From: Limnoglobus sp.
GTDB lineage: Bacteria > Planctomycetota > Planctomycetia > Gemmatales > Gemmataceae
Assembly: GCA_025353985.1 (NCBI GenBank)
Contig: JANXNT010000696.1
Span: 1 to 39,924 of the forward strand
Reading direction: 5' to 3'
Length of the DNA stretch: 39,924 nt
In this document: piece by piece, positions 7,287 to 16,254 of the stretch
Position numbering within the stretch: position 1 is the stretch's first letter
Layout of the letters: each line of letters starts with the position of its first letter
Notes under the pieces: model-generated
The model's input: only the letters and a program-made list of their open reading frames with translations
The model's database searches: none
What the model was told of the DNA's origin: nothing
Made by a program: the position numbers and the translations under genes

Positions 7287-7985
7287 CTACACGCCGCGGG
7301 CCAGTGGCTCCCAGATGTACTTGTGCATTTGGAGTTGCATGCGGACCTGAAGCCCGGAGGCGAGCAGCCAGTCCACCAGTTCCGCCGGCTTCACCGGCCC
7401 GAACACGCCGCTCATTAGCACCGTGAAACGGGTGTCCAGCGCGTGCTGCCTGATGGCGCGTTCCGCCCAGTCGAAGTCCCGCCGCGAAGCGATCACGAAC
7501 TTGATCTCGTCCGACGCCTTGAGGAGGGCCAGGTTCTCCCAGACGTTGTTCTCGCACTCGCCGCTGTCGGGGCACTTGAGGTCCATGATGACGCGCACGC
7601 GCGGGTCCACCCCCTCGACGGACACGGTTCCGCTCGTCTCCAACAGGACGGTGAGCCCGGCGTCGGCGAGCGACGTCATCAGCGGGAGGGACTCCCGCTG
7701 GAGCAGCGGCTCGCCGCCGGTGAGTTCGACGAGCGGACAGGAGAAGGACAGAACCCGGTCGAACACGTCCTGTAGGGGGACGGCCGCCCCTTCGCGGAAG
7801 GCGTGCGGCGTGTCGCACCACACGCACCGGGCGTTGCAGGCCGTCGTCCGGACGAAGACGCAGGGCAGCCCGGCGAATGTGGACTCGCCCTGGACGCTGC
7901 GGTAAATCTCGTGGACGACCAGGGTGCCGTCGGGCTTGCCCCGTAGCGGCTCCAGCCGCTGCTCGACGTTCAACGAAAGCTTCAT
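7287..7985 (-). CDS. queE: 7-carboxy-7-deazaguanine synthase-like radical SAM enzyme
   Basis: A 232-residue radical SAM protein. The iron-sulfur cluster motif is CX3CX2C at Cys50, Cys54 and Cys57, the SAM-binding GGEP is at 90-93, and the upstream YRSVQGE segment (28-34) is the QueE signature. QueE rearranges 6-carboxy-tetrahydropterin to 7-carboxy-7-deazaguanine, the ring-forming step before preQ0. Here it is the last gene of the minus-strand modification operon, 21 bp after a dpdB-type gene, with AAGGAG before its ATG. It probably boosts the preQ0 supply for DNA modification. folE, queD and queC are not in the window and must be elsewhere. It could also serve tRNA queuosine synthesis. Confidence 0.92.
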   Translation of the reverse strand: MKLSLNVEQRLEPLRGKPDGTLVVHEIYRSVQGESTFAGLPCVFVRTTACNARCVWCDTPHAFREGAAVPLQDVFDRVLSFSCPLVELTGGEPLLQRESLPLMTSLADAGLTVLLETSGTVSVEGVDPRVRVIMDLKCPDSGECENNVWENLALLKASDEIKFVIASRRDFDWAERAIRQHALDTRFTVLMSGVFGPVKPAELVDWLLASGLQVRMQLQMHKYIWEPLARGV

Positions 7986-8006
7986 GCTTCGCTCCTTGTG
8001 ATCGTG

Positions 8007-9206
8007 CTACGCCGATACCGGTTCCGGCGGGGCCGCCTGTTCGGTGGCGGGGTGGGGTGCCTTGTTCCACACCCGCAGCTTGTACTGCACGAGCAGGTAA
8101 TTAGCGAGGACTTGTATGTCCTTCGGGGTGTTCTGGATCTCGTTCCATTTTCGCTGCATCCCTGGCCCGAAGTCCCAGAAGCCGTCGGTCCACCGGCACG
8201 CTTCACGCAGCGGCAGCAGGTCGTCGCAGAACTGCTGCTTGGTCGGCAGCCCCGTGCGGCGGAGCCTGTCGGCGATGGCGTCCATGAGGAAGCCGACGCT
8301 CACGATCCCTGCGCCGTGCATCAGCCGGGATCGGCGGGGATTGACCCCCCAGGCGTCCGTGAAGACCTCGGCGACGGCCGACCAGAAGGCGTGCAAGATG
8401 CCGAGCATGGGTGCGGGGTCACCGTCCCCGCCGTCCGTGCCGCGGAAGCGGTACAGGACCCCGTCGCTCAGGCTGTTCTCCAGCATCCTCAGAACCGAGT
8501 TGTCCTTGATGATCCCCGCAACGACGGTCGGCGTGCGGATCATCCCGTAGAGGGGGGATTTCTCGTCATGGTTCAACCGGTCGAGGAGCCGGGCCGGGAA
8601 GCGGCGGTGCTGGAGGAGCGACGGCAGGCGCGTCTTCGTCGTGGGGAGCAGTTCGTAGATCAGGCCTTTGGGCAGGGGCTTCGTCGAATTCACGAGAATG
8701 AACTGCTCCCGCTGCTCCTGGTCGTCGTCGGTGAGGAAGGCAACGACGCAGATCGGGAACCGCTCGACTTTCGCGTCGCGCACCGCCGCGATCCGCTGCT
8801 GCCCGTCCACGATCCACCCCGGGCGGTCCTCCTCCGGGAGCGTGGGGTCCACCGGGATCACGAGGGTGCCGAAGCGAGAATCCTCGTTCCCTTTCCCCCC
8901 GGCGAGGGGCTCAAACCGCACCCGCTTGTCGAACGCGACGACGACCGCGTTGGGGATCATCGGGCGGTCGCTCTCGAGATAGCTCCTGATTTCGCCGATG
9001 TGGGAGAGCACCTCCGGTCGCTGGTAGCCCTCGATCGAGGCGCGGTCCCTCCGGCGCACGCGGGAGACCGTGGTGATCTGTGCGAGCGCCTTGCCGTCCA
9101 GCGCGAAACTGTAGAGCGTCCTCCCAGGACCCTGGCGGACCTCCAGGGCGGGGAGGCGGAGGTGATTCACGGGGGTGCCGTTGGTGCCGTTCCTATCGTG
9201 CGACAT
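8007..9206 (-). CDS. dpdB: DpdB-type DGQHR-domain protein, copy 1
   Basis: A 399-residue protein of the DGQHR/ParB-like group that includes DndB and DpdB. The central motif reads DGQQR at 134-138, inside a GWIVDGQQR strand-helix. Further shared blocks are the NSTKPLPKGLI segment (about 178-188) and the SRLMHGAGI segment (about 298-306). In Salmonella, DpdB is needed with DpdA to insert preQ0 into DNA. The gene starts 14 bp inside the end of dpdA, so they are translationally coupled. A clear paralogue lies on the other side of dpdA; the two share the motif blocks throughout. Which copy is the true functional DpdB, or whether both are needed, cannot be told. Confidence 0.88.
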   Translation of the reverse strand: MSHDRNGTNGTPVNHLRLPALEVRQGPGRTLYSFALDGKALAQITTVSRVRRRDRASIEGYQRPEVLSHIGEIRSYLESDRPMIPNAVVVAFDKRVRFEPLAGGKGNEDSRFGTLVIPVDPTLPEEDRPGWIVDGQQRIAAVRDAKVERFPICVVAFLTDDDQEQREQFILVNSTKPLPKGLIYELLPTTKTRLPSLLQHRRFPARLLDRLNHDEKSPLYGMIRTPTVVAGIIKDNSVLRMLENSLSDGVLYRFRGTDGGDGDPAPMLGILHAFWSAVAEVFTDAWGVNPRRSRLMHGAGIVSVGFLMDAIADRLRRTGLPTKQQFCDDLLPLREACRWTDGFWDFGPGMQRKWNEIQNTPKDIQVLANYLLVQYKLRVWNKAPHPATEQAAPPEPVSA

Positions 9207-10470
9207 TGGTCAATCCTTTCTGGCTGCGGCCTCCGGGAGGGCCGAATATTTCTCGCAGCCTGCGGTAAAAGACGAACAGGTTATGAAAGCCGCGGCGGCG
9301 GTTGCGCTCAGCCCCGCGGAACATCATGACGTGGATGCCGAGCCGCCTGCATATCTCGCAGGGGCAGGCCCTCCACGGCAGGTCCCGGAGAATCTCGGCG
9401 TAGGTGGCCGACCGGTCAGTCCGCCCGTCGTGGACGAGCTCGTACGCGCGCAGGGCGGAGACGACTTCCTCGGCCTGGCACTCACCCTGGTCGAACCGCT
9501 CCAGCGCGTCGATGCACCCGCGTTCGAGCCGGCGCGCCTCCGTCTGATTCACTTCGCCCGCCGTGATGCGGTTGCGCATCTTCGCGTTTCCCTCGATCTG
9601 GGGTACCCGCAGGGCGCAATACGTCCGCCCGGCTGTGTAGTAGTTGTCTTTGTCGTCCTTGAACGCCTGCCGAAGGGGCGAGGTGCTGTCGAAGCTCACG
9701 ACGCCCAGCCTGCGGAACTCCTCGATGCGATCAAGCCGCGTCACGCCGAGGAGGTGGACGGAAACGTCAGGCCGCAGGATGGGCTTGACCTTCTGGAGGC
9801 ACGCGAGGATCTCGTGCGACTTAAGCGGCACCATCCCGCCCATGGCGACGTAACGGTAGCCGAGGTTCTGGAGTTCCTCGACGGCCCGCGCGTAGGACGC
9901 CGGGCTCCACCCCTGCGCTATGCCCACGGGGGTAAACCGGCAGGCCTGGCCCTGTGAGAGCCGCATGAACTCTTCCGCCAGTTCGAAGGTAATTTGCTGC
10001 CGCTCCCGCCACTCCTCCGGGACTGCCTCAATCCCCGGCAGCGCGGCATCGAGTTCGGCGTTGTACCCGAGGATGACGTGGTCGACGGACAGACCGTAGT
10101 CGAAGCCGCACTGGATGTAGAAGTCGATGACCTCCCGGGCGGAGAAAGGTGGGCGTTTCTCGCGGACGTAACTGAACGCCCCGCAATCCCCCATCGTCTC
10201 GAGCTTGATGTCGCCGAGTCGGAAAAACTCACGCACCCCGACTCGCAGGAGCCTGTGCCGCTGGGCGACGGTGTATCGGCCGCTCGACTCGCCGCCGGTG
10301 CCGTCGACGATCCCCTTCGAGACCAGGATCCCGTCGTAAGGCGGCGCCGCGAAAATTTCGTGCGGGTACTGGTCGTCGCGTTGCCGGATTCGGCTCTCGG
10401 ATCGGGTCTCGGTGCGGAAGTCGAAACTCGGATCGACCAGGTCCTGGCTGTCGGGGAAGAAGAACTTCAT
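9193..10470 (-). CDS. dpdA: DpdA, TGT-like DNA transglycosylase for preQ0 insertion
   Basis: A 425-residue member of the tRNA-guanine transglycosylase superfamily. The start at 10470 (MKFFFPD) overlaps the upstream stop by 4 bp; an upstream open extension is a shadow of the preceding gene. The conserved Asp of the DSGGF-like motif is D95 (in GDCGAFSY), and a second Asp, matching the TGT nucleophile, is D261 in FDSTSP. The zinc site is C369-x-C371-xx-C374 with H396. DpdA exchanges guanine for 7-cyano-7-deazaguanine in DNA rather than tRNA. The surroundings (dpdB, dpdC, queE and the downstream helicases) make DNA much more likely than tRNA as the target. This is the defining gene of the island. 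Confidence 0.93.
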   Translation of the reverse strand: MKFFFPDSQDLVDPSFDFRTETRSESRIRQRDDQYPHEIFAAPPYDGILVSKGIVDGTGGESSGRYTVAQRHRLLRVGVREFFRLGDIKLETMGDCGAFSYVREKRPPFSAREVIDFYIQCGFDYGLSVDHVILGYNAELDAALPGIEAVPEEWRERQQITFELAEEFMRLSQGQACRFTPVGIAQGWSPASYARAVEELQNLGYRYVAMGGMVPLKSHEILACLQKVKPILRPDVSVHLLGVTRLDRIEEFRRLGVVSFDSTSPLRQAFKDDKDNYYTAGRTYCALRVPQIEGNAKMRNRITAGEVNQTEARRLERGCIDALERFDQGECQAEEVVSALRAYELVHDGRTDRSATYAEILRDLPWRACPCEICRRLGIHVMMFRGAERNRRRGFHNLFVFYRRLREIFGPPGGRSQKGLTNVAR

Positions 10471-11603
10471 GTCGTTGCCTCCCGCGCCTGGTGGTAAGCA
10501 CGCACGAGAAAGCTTGACAGCATCCGCAGGTGCCGCGGGACGTTCTGCACTTCCCGCCATTCGAGGCCGATCTCCTCCCAGCGGCCGGAGGTCCAGCGGC
10601 ACACCGGGGCCACCGTAGCGACCTCGGCGCGGAGGCGGTCGCGGAACTCGGGGTCGCCGGGTGAGAGGCCCGAGACAACCCGGTCCATCAGCCTTCCCAT
10701 CGCGCGGATGCCGGTGCCGTGCATCAGGCGGCTCTGTGCGGGAGGGCGGCCCCATGCGTCGGGGAAGGTGGCGCGGACGGCGGACCAGTAGGAGAGTAGG
10801 ACTCGCCAGACCCCGTCCGTTTCCGTCTCGCCGGACGAGATATTGTGGTAGGGGAACAGGCACCCCGCCGGGCTGATGAGACTTTCTTCAAGCATGTTGA
10901 CCACCGAGGCGTCGGCGACGACGGCCGCCCGCCTCCGGGCCGGCGGGGTCGAGGCGCGCCGGATCAGCCCGTGGAAAGGGGAGGCCGGGTCGCGGTTGAG
11001 GAGGTCCGCCAGGGCGGCCGGGATCCTCTTCGACGAGAGGTTGCGGGGCAGCGGCCCCGTGACCTCGGGCTGCAGTTCTGTGATTAGCCCGCGCGGCAGG
11101 GGCTTCGTGTTGTTCACGCGGAGGGACTGGTCCCGCTGCACCCCCACGTCCTCGGCGATGAAGGCGTTGACCGGCACCGGCCACGAGGACCGGGTGGACT
11201 CCATGAGCGCGGTGGCGCGCTGCTGGCCGTCCACGATCCAGCCAATCTTGACCTCGCCCTCCTTCGGCAGCGGGAGCGACAGGACGCCGGCGGTCGCGTC
11301 GTCGATCGGGTCCGCACCGTCGATCGGCCGGAACGTGGCCGCCTGGGAGAACGCCACTACGAGGGAGTTCGGGAGCAGCACGTCGTCGGTGTTCAGGTAC
11401 GCGACGATTTCCTGAATGTGGCGGCGGACCTCGCCCCGCTGGTGGCCGAGGAGGCCGCCGCCTTCGCTCCGGCCGATCCTGGAGATGTCGGCCACCGACA
11501 TCAGTTCCTGCGCGGTGAGGCTGAACTGGTACAGCGGGCGGGCGGCGTTTTGATCCAGACGGAGGGCGATTTTTCGCGGGTAACGCCTTCGTTTGTCAGC
11601 CAT
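10467..11603 (-). CDS. DpdB-type DGQHR-domain protein, copy 2
   Basis: A 378-residue paralogue of the dpdB gene on the far side of dpdA. The start at 11603 (MADKRRR) has GGAGGGCGGAG just upstream and an 8-bp overlap with the dpdC end. The motif is again DGQQR (125-129) in GWIVDGQQRA. The NNTKPLPRGLI block (about 176-186) and SRLMHGTGI block match copy 1 closely. The N-terminus is more basic than copy 1. It lies between dpdC and dpdA with a 4-bp ATGA overlap into dpdA, so it is the copy most tightly coupled to dpdA translation. Likely role: ATPase or accessory partner for DpdA, perhaps as a heteromer with copy 1. That pairing is inference. Confidence 0.87.
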   Translation of the reverse strand: MADKRRRYPRKIALRLDQNAARPLYQFSLTAQELMSVADISRIGRSEGGGLLGHQRGEVRRHIQEIVAYLNTDDVLLPNSLVVAFSQAATFRPIDGADPIDDATAGVLSLPLPKEGEVKIGWIVDGQQRATALMESTRSSWPVPVNAFIAEDVGVQRDQSLRVNNTKPLPRGLITELQPEVTGPLPRNLSSKRIPAALADLLNRDPASPFHGLIRRASTPPARRRAAVVADASVVNMLEESLISPAGCLFPYHNISSGETETDGVWRVLLSYWSAVRATFPDAWGRPPAQSRLMHGTGIRAMGRLMDRVVSGLSPGDPEFRDRLRAEVATVAPVCRWTSGRWEEIGLEWREVQNVPRHLRMLSSFLVRAYHQAREATT

Positions 11604-12747
11604 CTCCGCCCTCCTCCTCGCCGGAACTCCCCCGGACCCGCCGGTAGATCGCGCCGAAGCGCGCGTCCTCGCAGGCGCGTCCGCCGTCTCGCAGTCGGCG
11701 CAGCATGGGGGTCGGCCTGAGGCCGGGGTCGCCCGCGAGGGCGTGACGGATGTATGACTCGACCGCGTCGTCTTGAAGCGACTCTTTCGCATGCCGGGTG
11801 GGCCGGATCCTTCCCTCCAGCAGTGTCGAAAACAGTCGCGACGTCGCTGCCCGGCCGCGTAAGGAGCCGCGATGTTCGAGGGCGTAACGCATGCAGCGCA
11901 CGTTGAGCGAGACAAGCGCACCGCCGAGGACCTCTTGGAGGCGGGCGTCGGCCGGGATAAGGTGATCAGAGAGAAAGTGCCCGACCTGCGCCCCGGCGCT
12001 GAAAATGGTGAGGCGCTCACGCCCTGCCTCGTCCAGTCGGGCGAAGTCGCCGGTCATTGCGTCGAGGTACTGGGGAGAGGCGGCGATCAGGATCGCGCTG
12101 TCCTTGTGTTCTCGCGCCAGTGCGTCGAGGGTTCGGGCTTTGCCGGGTGCCGGCCCCTCCCACTCGGAGAGAGCGTTCCACCAGGCGACGGCCTCGGCCC
12201 TCGCCGCTCCGGGGTGTTGTCCCGATCGACCCTGCGAAACCGAGTCGGGGTGGTTAGGGGAAAAGGTCGCCGCGTAGGGATGAAGCGGGGCGGAAAGGGG
12301 GACGAGTCCGTAACCGGCCGAGCAGACATAGATCCTCATTCGGTGCCGTCGCTGGTAGGCCGCGGAAGTGAGGGACCGGACAACCTGCCAGTGGTCACCG
12401 CAGTAGAGCGATTCGGCGGTGACTAGGTCGGTCCCGGATCGCTGTACCTTCTTCAGCCATGCCTTAGCGCGGGCGGTGGCGGTACCGGGGCCGAGGGTGC
12501 GCACGGTGAGCGCGGAGGGCGGCGCGACCGTCTTCCGGTTTGTGCAGGTTACAATGGCAAGCACGTCCACCCCCAAAGCGTCCTCCGCAGTTCGGTGCCA
12601 GGGACTAGCCCATGATTGGGTACATTCTAAAAGGTCCGAGGCCCGGCAGCTAGTGCAACGTGCAAGCGCCGTGAGCACGCTGTTTTCAATATCGGTCGGG
12701 CCGGAGATGAGGATTGGGAGAACGTGGCAGCCGGATCCTCCGGCCAT
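11596..12747 (-). CDS. dpdC: DpdC-like preQ0-to-amide conversion enzyme
   Basis: A 383-residue protein and first gene of the minus-strand operon. The ATG at 12747 has AAGGG 8 nt upstream. After an N-terminal stretch with a CxxC pair (Cys31, Cys34), the core begins near residue 61 with VLAIVTCTNRK, and a second block at 140-163 contains CSAGYGLVPLSAPLHPY. This combination resembles the DUF6884/YaaA-like fold seen in DpdC. In Salmonella, DpdC is needed to turn 7-cyano-7-deazaguanine in DNA into the 7-amido form. Position next to dpdB and dpdA supports the call. I recognise it by motif and context rather than alignment. The first 60 residues could be a lineage-specific extension. Confidence 0.75.
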   Translation of the reverse strand: MAGGSGCHVLPILISGPTDIENSVLTALARCTSCRASDLLECTQSWASPWHRTAEDALGVDVLAIVTCTNRKTVAPPSALTVRTLGPGTATARAKAWLKKVQRSGTDLVTAESLYCGDHWQVVRSLTSAAYQRRHRMRIYVCSAGYGLVPLSAPLHPYAATFSPNHPDSVSQGRSGQHPGAARAEAVAWWNALSEWEGPAPGKARTLDALAREHKDSAILIAASPQYLDAMTGDFARLDEAGRERLTIFSAGAQVGHFLSDHLIPADARLQEVLGGALVSLNVRCMRYALEHRGSLRGRAATSRLFSTLLEGRIRPTRHAKESLQDDAVESYIRHALAGDPGLRPTPMLRRLRDGGRACEDARFGAIYRRVRGSSGEEEGGDG

Positions 12748-12813
12748 CAGAGTCGCCCTTGCAGAAGTTTCAGGCTCTTTTATCGCTACGCGGGGCGTTT
12801 TCGACCTTAAATA
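12748..12813. promoter_or_regulatory. Divergent promoter region of the two dpd operons
   Basis: Only 66 bp separate the dpdC start (leftwards) from the first possible dpdE start (rightwards). The segment is visibly richer in A and T than the genes on either side (for example CTTTTATCG and CCTTAAATAATG). Both operons must start from this gap or from inside the neighbouring coding ends. Individual -35/-10 boxes cannot be assigned with confidence, and no clear operator palindrome was seen. Confidence 0.5.
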
Positions 12814-15800
12814 ATGCTGGGTTACTTAGCTAGGCGTTTAAGCACTGCTAGCCCAATGCCTGGAGTGACATCGGAACTCCCCGGTGCTTGTCGTCACGGT
12901 GCGGAGGGGCCCATTAGCGCGAGCAACGTAAGAATCGGTTCGTTCGTCTGGGCTTCCGGCGCGTTGAAAATGCGTGGAATCGGGAAAGTGCTGGACCGCG
13001 CGTCGGGCACCGCGCGGGTCGAGTACTTCTACTCGATCTCAAACCGCGTCGTCGAGACGGTGGAAGAGTCGCAAGTCAATGTAATAAAATCAGTTGCGCC
13101 GCAAACTCGGTGCTACGTTGCCCTCGAAGGCGGCCGGTGGTTGATGGGCCGCCTCGGCCGCCTGGTGGACGCGGAGTACGAGGTCTTCTCTCGCCAAGGC
13201 GGCGTGCGGTTCCTCCACCAGTCCCTGATATACGTCCGCTGCCTCGCCCCCATCGACGACCCCATCGAGACGCTCGTCCACAAGGGGCACGAGACACCGT
13301 TCTTCCATGACCGCCGGTTCCGGTTCGTGCGCTCGCTCGTCCGGCAGCGCGCCGCCTGCAGGGGCATGACCGGCCTCGTCTCGTCGCGGATCCGCCTCTT
13401 TCCCCACCAAGTGGAGGTCGCCCGCCGCGTGTTGGAGGACCCGGTCCAGCGGTACTTGCTCGCGGACGAGGTTGGCCTGGGCAAAACCGTCGAGGCCGGG
13501 GTGATCCTCCGGCAGCACCTGATCGACTCCCGCGACGGCCGCGTGCTCGTACTCGTCCCGCCGATGCTCGCAGACCAGTGGTCGGAGGAACTTGAATCGA
13601 AATTCCAAGTCTCGCGTTTCGGCGAAGGCCGCGTGCTGGTGCGTGGCACCGACGCTGTCCGGAAGGCCTCGGGTGAAGGCCCTTTCCACCTCGTCGTGAT
13701 AGACGAGGCCCAGCACGTCGCCGCCCTCGCCTCCTCGGCGCTGCCCGGCGACCGGGGCCTTTACGGCGAGTTCCAGTCGCTGTGCGGGGATACGCGCTGT
13801 CTCCTCCTCCTCTCTGCGACTCCGGTGCTCAACAACGAGCGCGACTTCCTGGCCATGCTCCACCTCCTGGACCCCGCCACCTACGACCTCAACGACCTGG
13901 AAGGGTTCCGGGCGCGGGTGCGTAACCGCCAGGAGGTCGGGCATGTGCTGCTGTCGCTCCAGGAAGGTAGCCCCGCCTACGTCATCGGCCCAAGCGTCGA
14001 GCGGGTACGAACGCTCTTCCCCTACGACGCCCTGCTCGCCCGCTTGGCTGGTGAATTGGAGGCTACGGTCGCCGGCGAGGTCGTTGACGATGCGGCGCGA
14101 GACCGGGCCATCAGGGCGCTGCGCGTCCACGTCAGCGAAACTTACCGTCTTCACCGGCGGATGCTTCGAAGCCGCCGGACCGACCTGCAGGGGGTCGAGT
14201 TATTGGGAAGGGCCACAGTCGGCACCTCCGACCGGACGCCGCGGATTCTGGAGCACGACCTCGACGGCCGTTCCGCCCGCTTGCACGCGCTGCTCGACGA
14301 CTGGCGGGACGGCGCGGCTGCGGCCTGTGTTCGCCAAGTCAACGCGGACCGCGACGGGCACGAACCCTCGATCGTGCGAGTTTTTGCAGTTTTGCTACAG
14401 TGCTCCGGCACCTGGCTCGAACTGCTCCGCGAGGCGGTGGAGATCCGGTTAGGGCGGGCGGACACCGGGCCGTCCCTCGGAGACATTCTGGCGGACGACC
14501 TGAAGGATCTCCGCCACGCGGAGCAATTCGCGGGGGAGCGCGAGATCCTCGAAGCCATGCTGGAGGTCCTTGCCGAGGAACCCGAAGACGGGGACCGCAT
14601 AGACCTGCTCGCGGCGTCGCTCGCCAACGTGCGGAAGGCGGCGCGCGGCTCACAACTGTTCAAGTGCGTTGTTTTCACGGGCCACACCGCGGTTTGCCAC
14701 CACATCGTCAGGCGGCTTCGCTCAGACTTCGGGGAACCGGCCGTCGCCGCCTATCATCGCGGGCTAGCGCTAGGAGAAATCGAGGCCGCCGTCCGGCGAT
14801 TCCGTAACCACCCGGCTTGCTTCGTGCTCGTCTGCGACGGGTCGGGCGAGGAAGGGAGGAACCTCCAGTTCGCCGAACGCGTCGTCCACTTCGACCTCCC
14901 GCTCGCCCCCAACCGGATGGAGCAGCGGATCGGGAGGCTCGACCGCATCGGCCGCGACCGCCAGGTGCGCTCGACCATCCTCATAGGTCCGGAATGCAAC
15001 GGCTCCCTCTTCGCTGCCTGGTACGCGGTTCTTGATCAAGGTTTCGGGGTTTTCGACCGGTCGATCGCCGGCCTTCAGTTCTACGTCGAGGAGGCGGTGG
15101 CCGGGCTACTCGGCCGCGCCTTCCGCGACGGGGCCGAGGGCCTGGTCGCCAGTGTGGCAACCGTCCGCCTGGGCTGCGACGAGGAGCGGGAGCGCGTTGA
15201 CGAGCAGGACGCGCTCGACGCCATCGACGCCTTCGACCAGGACGCCGTCTCCTGCTTCGCCTCCGTCGAGACGATGGAGGCCGATTACGCCGCGGCCGAG
15301 GCGGACATGCACGCCTGGGTCGGCGAGGCGCTCATGTTCCGCCGGGACCAGGACTTCTACCGGCAGGAGCGTACCACGCTGTACGCTCCGGATGTGAACG
15401 TCCACGGCGTGTTGCGGACGCTCGTGCCCAGCGACTGGCTCCAGCACCGCCTCGCCCGGCACATCGAGCGGCCCGGGGCGTTCGACCGCGCCGTCGCACT
15501 CCGCGTCGAGGGGACACCCGTATTGCGGATCGGCGAGGGGTTCGTCGATGCCATGGCGAATTACCTGCGGTGGGACGACCGCGGCCAGTCGTTCGCCCTC
15601 TGGCGGTGCGCCGAGGGGTGGGACGCCGCCGAGGGGGCCGAGTGGGTCGGGTTCCGCTTCAACTATGTCGTCTCAGCCGACCTCCGGGAGGCCCGTCGCT
15701 TCCTCGCCGAACAGGGCCACCACGGGGACGCCTCGCGACCCCTTCAGCGGCGGGCGGACGCGCTGCTCCCGCCGCTCACCGAGACGGTCTTCCTCGACAC

Positions 15801-16254
15801 CGACTGCCGCCCGGTGACCGACCAGGGTCTGCTTGCCATCCTCGGGCGGCCTTACCACTCTGCCGACAAGGGCGGCCGGGACTATAACCTCGCCAACGAG
15901 CGTGTCGGCGTTATCGACCAACTGGTCCCGCCATCCATCTGGCCGTCTTTGTGTTCGCGCGTTCGCGAGGCCTCGGTCGTCGAAGTGCTGGGCCGCGGCG
16001 AACCGCCTTTGCAGGAGCGTTGCGAGGGATTTGCGCGGCGCGCCGAGGCACTGATCGCCGCCCGGGTCGAGCAGCTACGCCTCCGCGTGGAGTGCGGGGC
16101 CGGCGCGGACGTCGGCGACCCGGCAGCCGAGGAGTCGGTCGGCCGGGCGATCGTCTGCGGCATACGGGCACCTGAACTCAGGCTCGATTCAGTAGGCTTT
16201 CTGGTCGTCTCCGGCCGCCCCCCTGACTTCCCCCCACCGCAGGGGGATTTATGA
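12814..16254 (+). CDS. dpdE: DpdE, SNF2/HepA-like helicase
   Basis: Up to 1146 residues. Walker A is in LLADEVGLGKTVEAG (about 215-229), typical of RapA/HepA-type SNF2 ATPases; DEAQ is at 297-300, and the C-terminal helicase half holds the NLQFAERVVHFDLPLAPNRM and QRIGRLDRIGR motifs near 680-710. DpdE is required for the restriction phenotype of the Salmonella dpd cluster and presumably translocates on target DNA. First gene of the plus operon, ending with a 4-bp overlap into dpdF. The start is uncertain: ATGs at 12814 and 12856 lack a Shine-Dalgarno, while GGAGGGG at 12903-12909 precedes an in-frame ATT at 12913, just before the conserved-looking N-terminus (VRIGSFVW). Confidence 0.88.
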   Translation: MLGYLARRLSTASPMPGVTSELPGACRHGAEGPISASNVRIGSFVWASGALKMRGIGKVLDRASGTARVEYFYSISNRVVETVEESQVNVIKSVAPQTRCYVALEGGRWLMGRLGRLVDAEYEVFSRQGGVRFLHQSLIYVRCLAPIDDPIETLVHKGHETPFFHDRRFRFVRSLVRQRAACRGMTGLVSSRIRLFPHQVEVARRVLEDPVQRYLLADEVGLGKTVEAGVILRQHLIDSRDGRVLVLVPPMLADQWSEELESKFQVSRFGEGRVLVRGTDAVRKASGEGPFHLVVIDEAQHVAALASSALPGDRGLYGEFQSLCGDTRCLLLLSATPVLNNERDFLAMLHLLDPATYDLNDLEGFRARVRNRQEVGHVLLSLQEGSPAYVIGPSVERVRTLFPYDALLARLAGELEATVAGEVVDDAARDRAIRALRVHVSETYRLHRRMLRSRRTDLQGVELLGRATVGTSDRTPRILEHDLDGRSARLHALLDDWRDGAAAACVRQVNADRDGHEPSIVRVFAVLLQCSGTWLELLREAVEIRLGRADTGPSLGDILADDLKDLRHAEQFAGEREILEAMLEVLAEEPEDGDRIDLLAASLANVRKAARGSQLFKCVVFTGHTAVCHHIVRRLRSDFGEPAVAAYHRGLALGEIEAAVRRFRNHPACFVLVCDGSGEEGRNLQFAERVVHFDLPLAPNRMEQRIGRLDRIGRDRQVRSTILIGPECNGSLFAAWYAVLDQGFGVFDRSIAGLQFYVEEAVAGLLGRAFRDGAEGLVASVATVRLGCDEERERVDEQDALDAIDAFDQDAVSCFASVETMEADYAAAEADMHAWVGEALMFRRDQDFYRQERTTLYAPDVNVHGVLRTLVPSDWLQHRLARHIERPGAFDRAVALRVEGTPVLRIGEGFVDAMANYLRWDDRGQSFALWRCAEGWDAAEGAEWVGFRFNYVVSADLREARRFLAEQGHHGDASRPLQRRADALLPPLTETVFLDTDCRPVTDQGLLAILGRPYHSADKGGRDYNLANERVGVIDQLVPPSIWPSLCSRVREASVVEVLGRGEPPLQERCEGFARRAEALIAARVEQLRLRVECGAGADVGDPAAEESVGRAIVCGIRAPELRLDSVGFLVVSGRPPDFPPPQGDL

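Noticed and set aside
10471..10863. 131-residue N-terminal extension of dpdA
   Set aside because: The extension is out-of-frame reading of the upstream dpdB-type gene; the ATG at 10470 overlaps that gene's stop and starts at a family-like N-terminus.
13090..14154. 354-codon minus-strand open frame inside dpdE
   Set aside because: Overlaps the SNF2 ATPase motifs of dpdE on the other strand and has low-complexity charged sequence.
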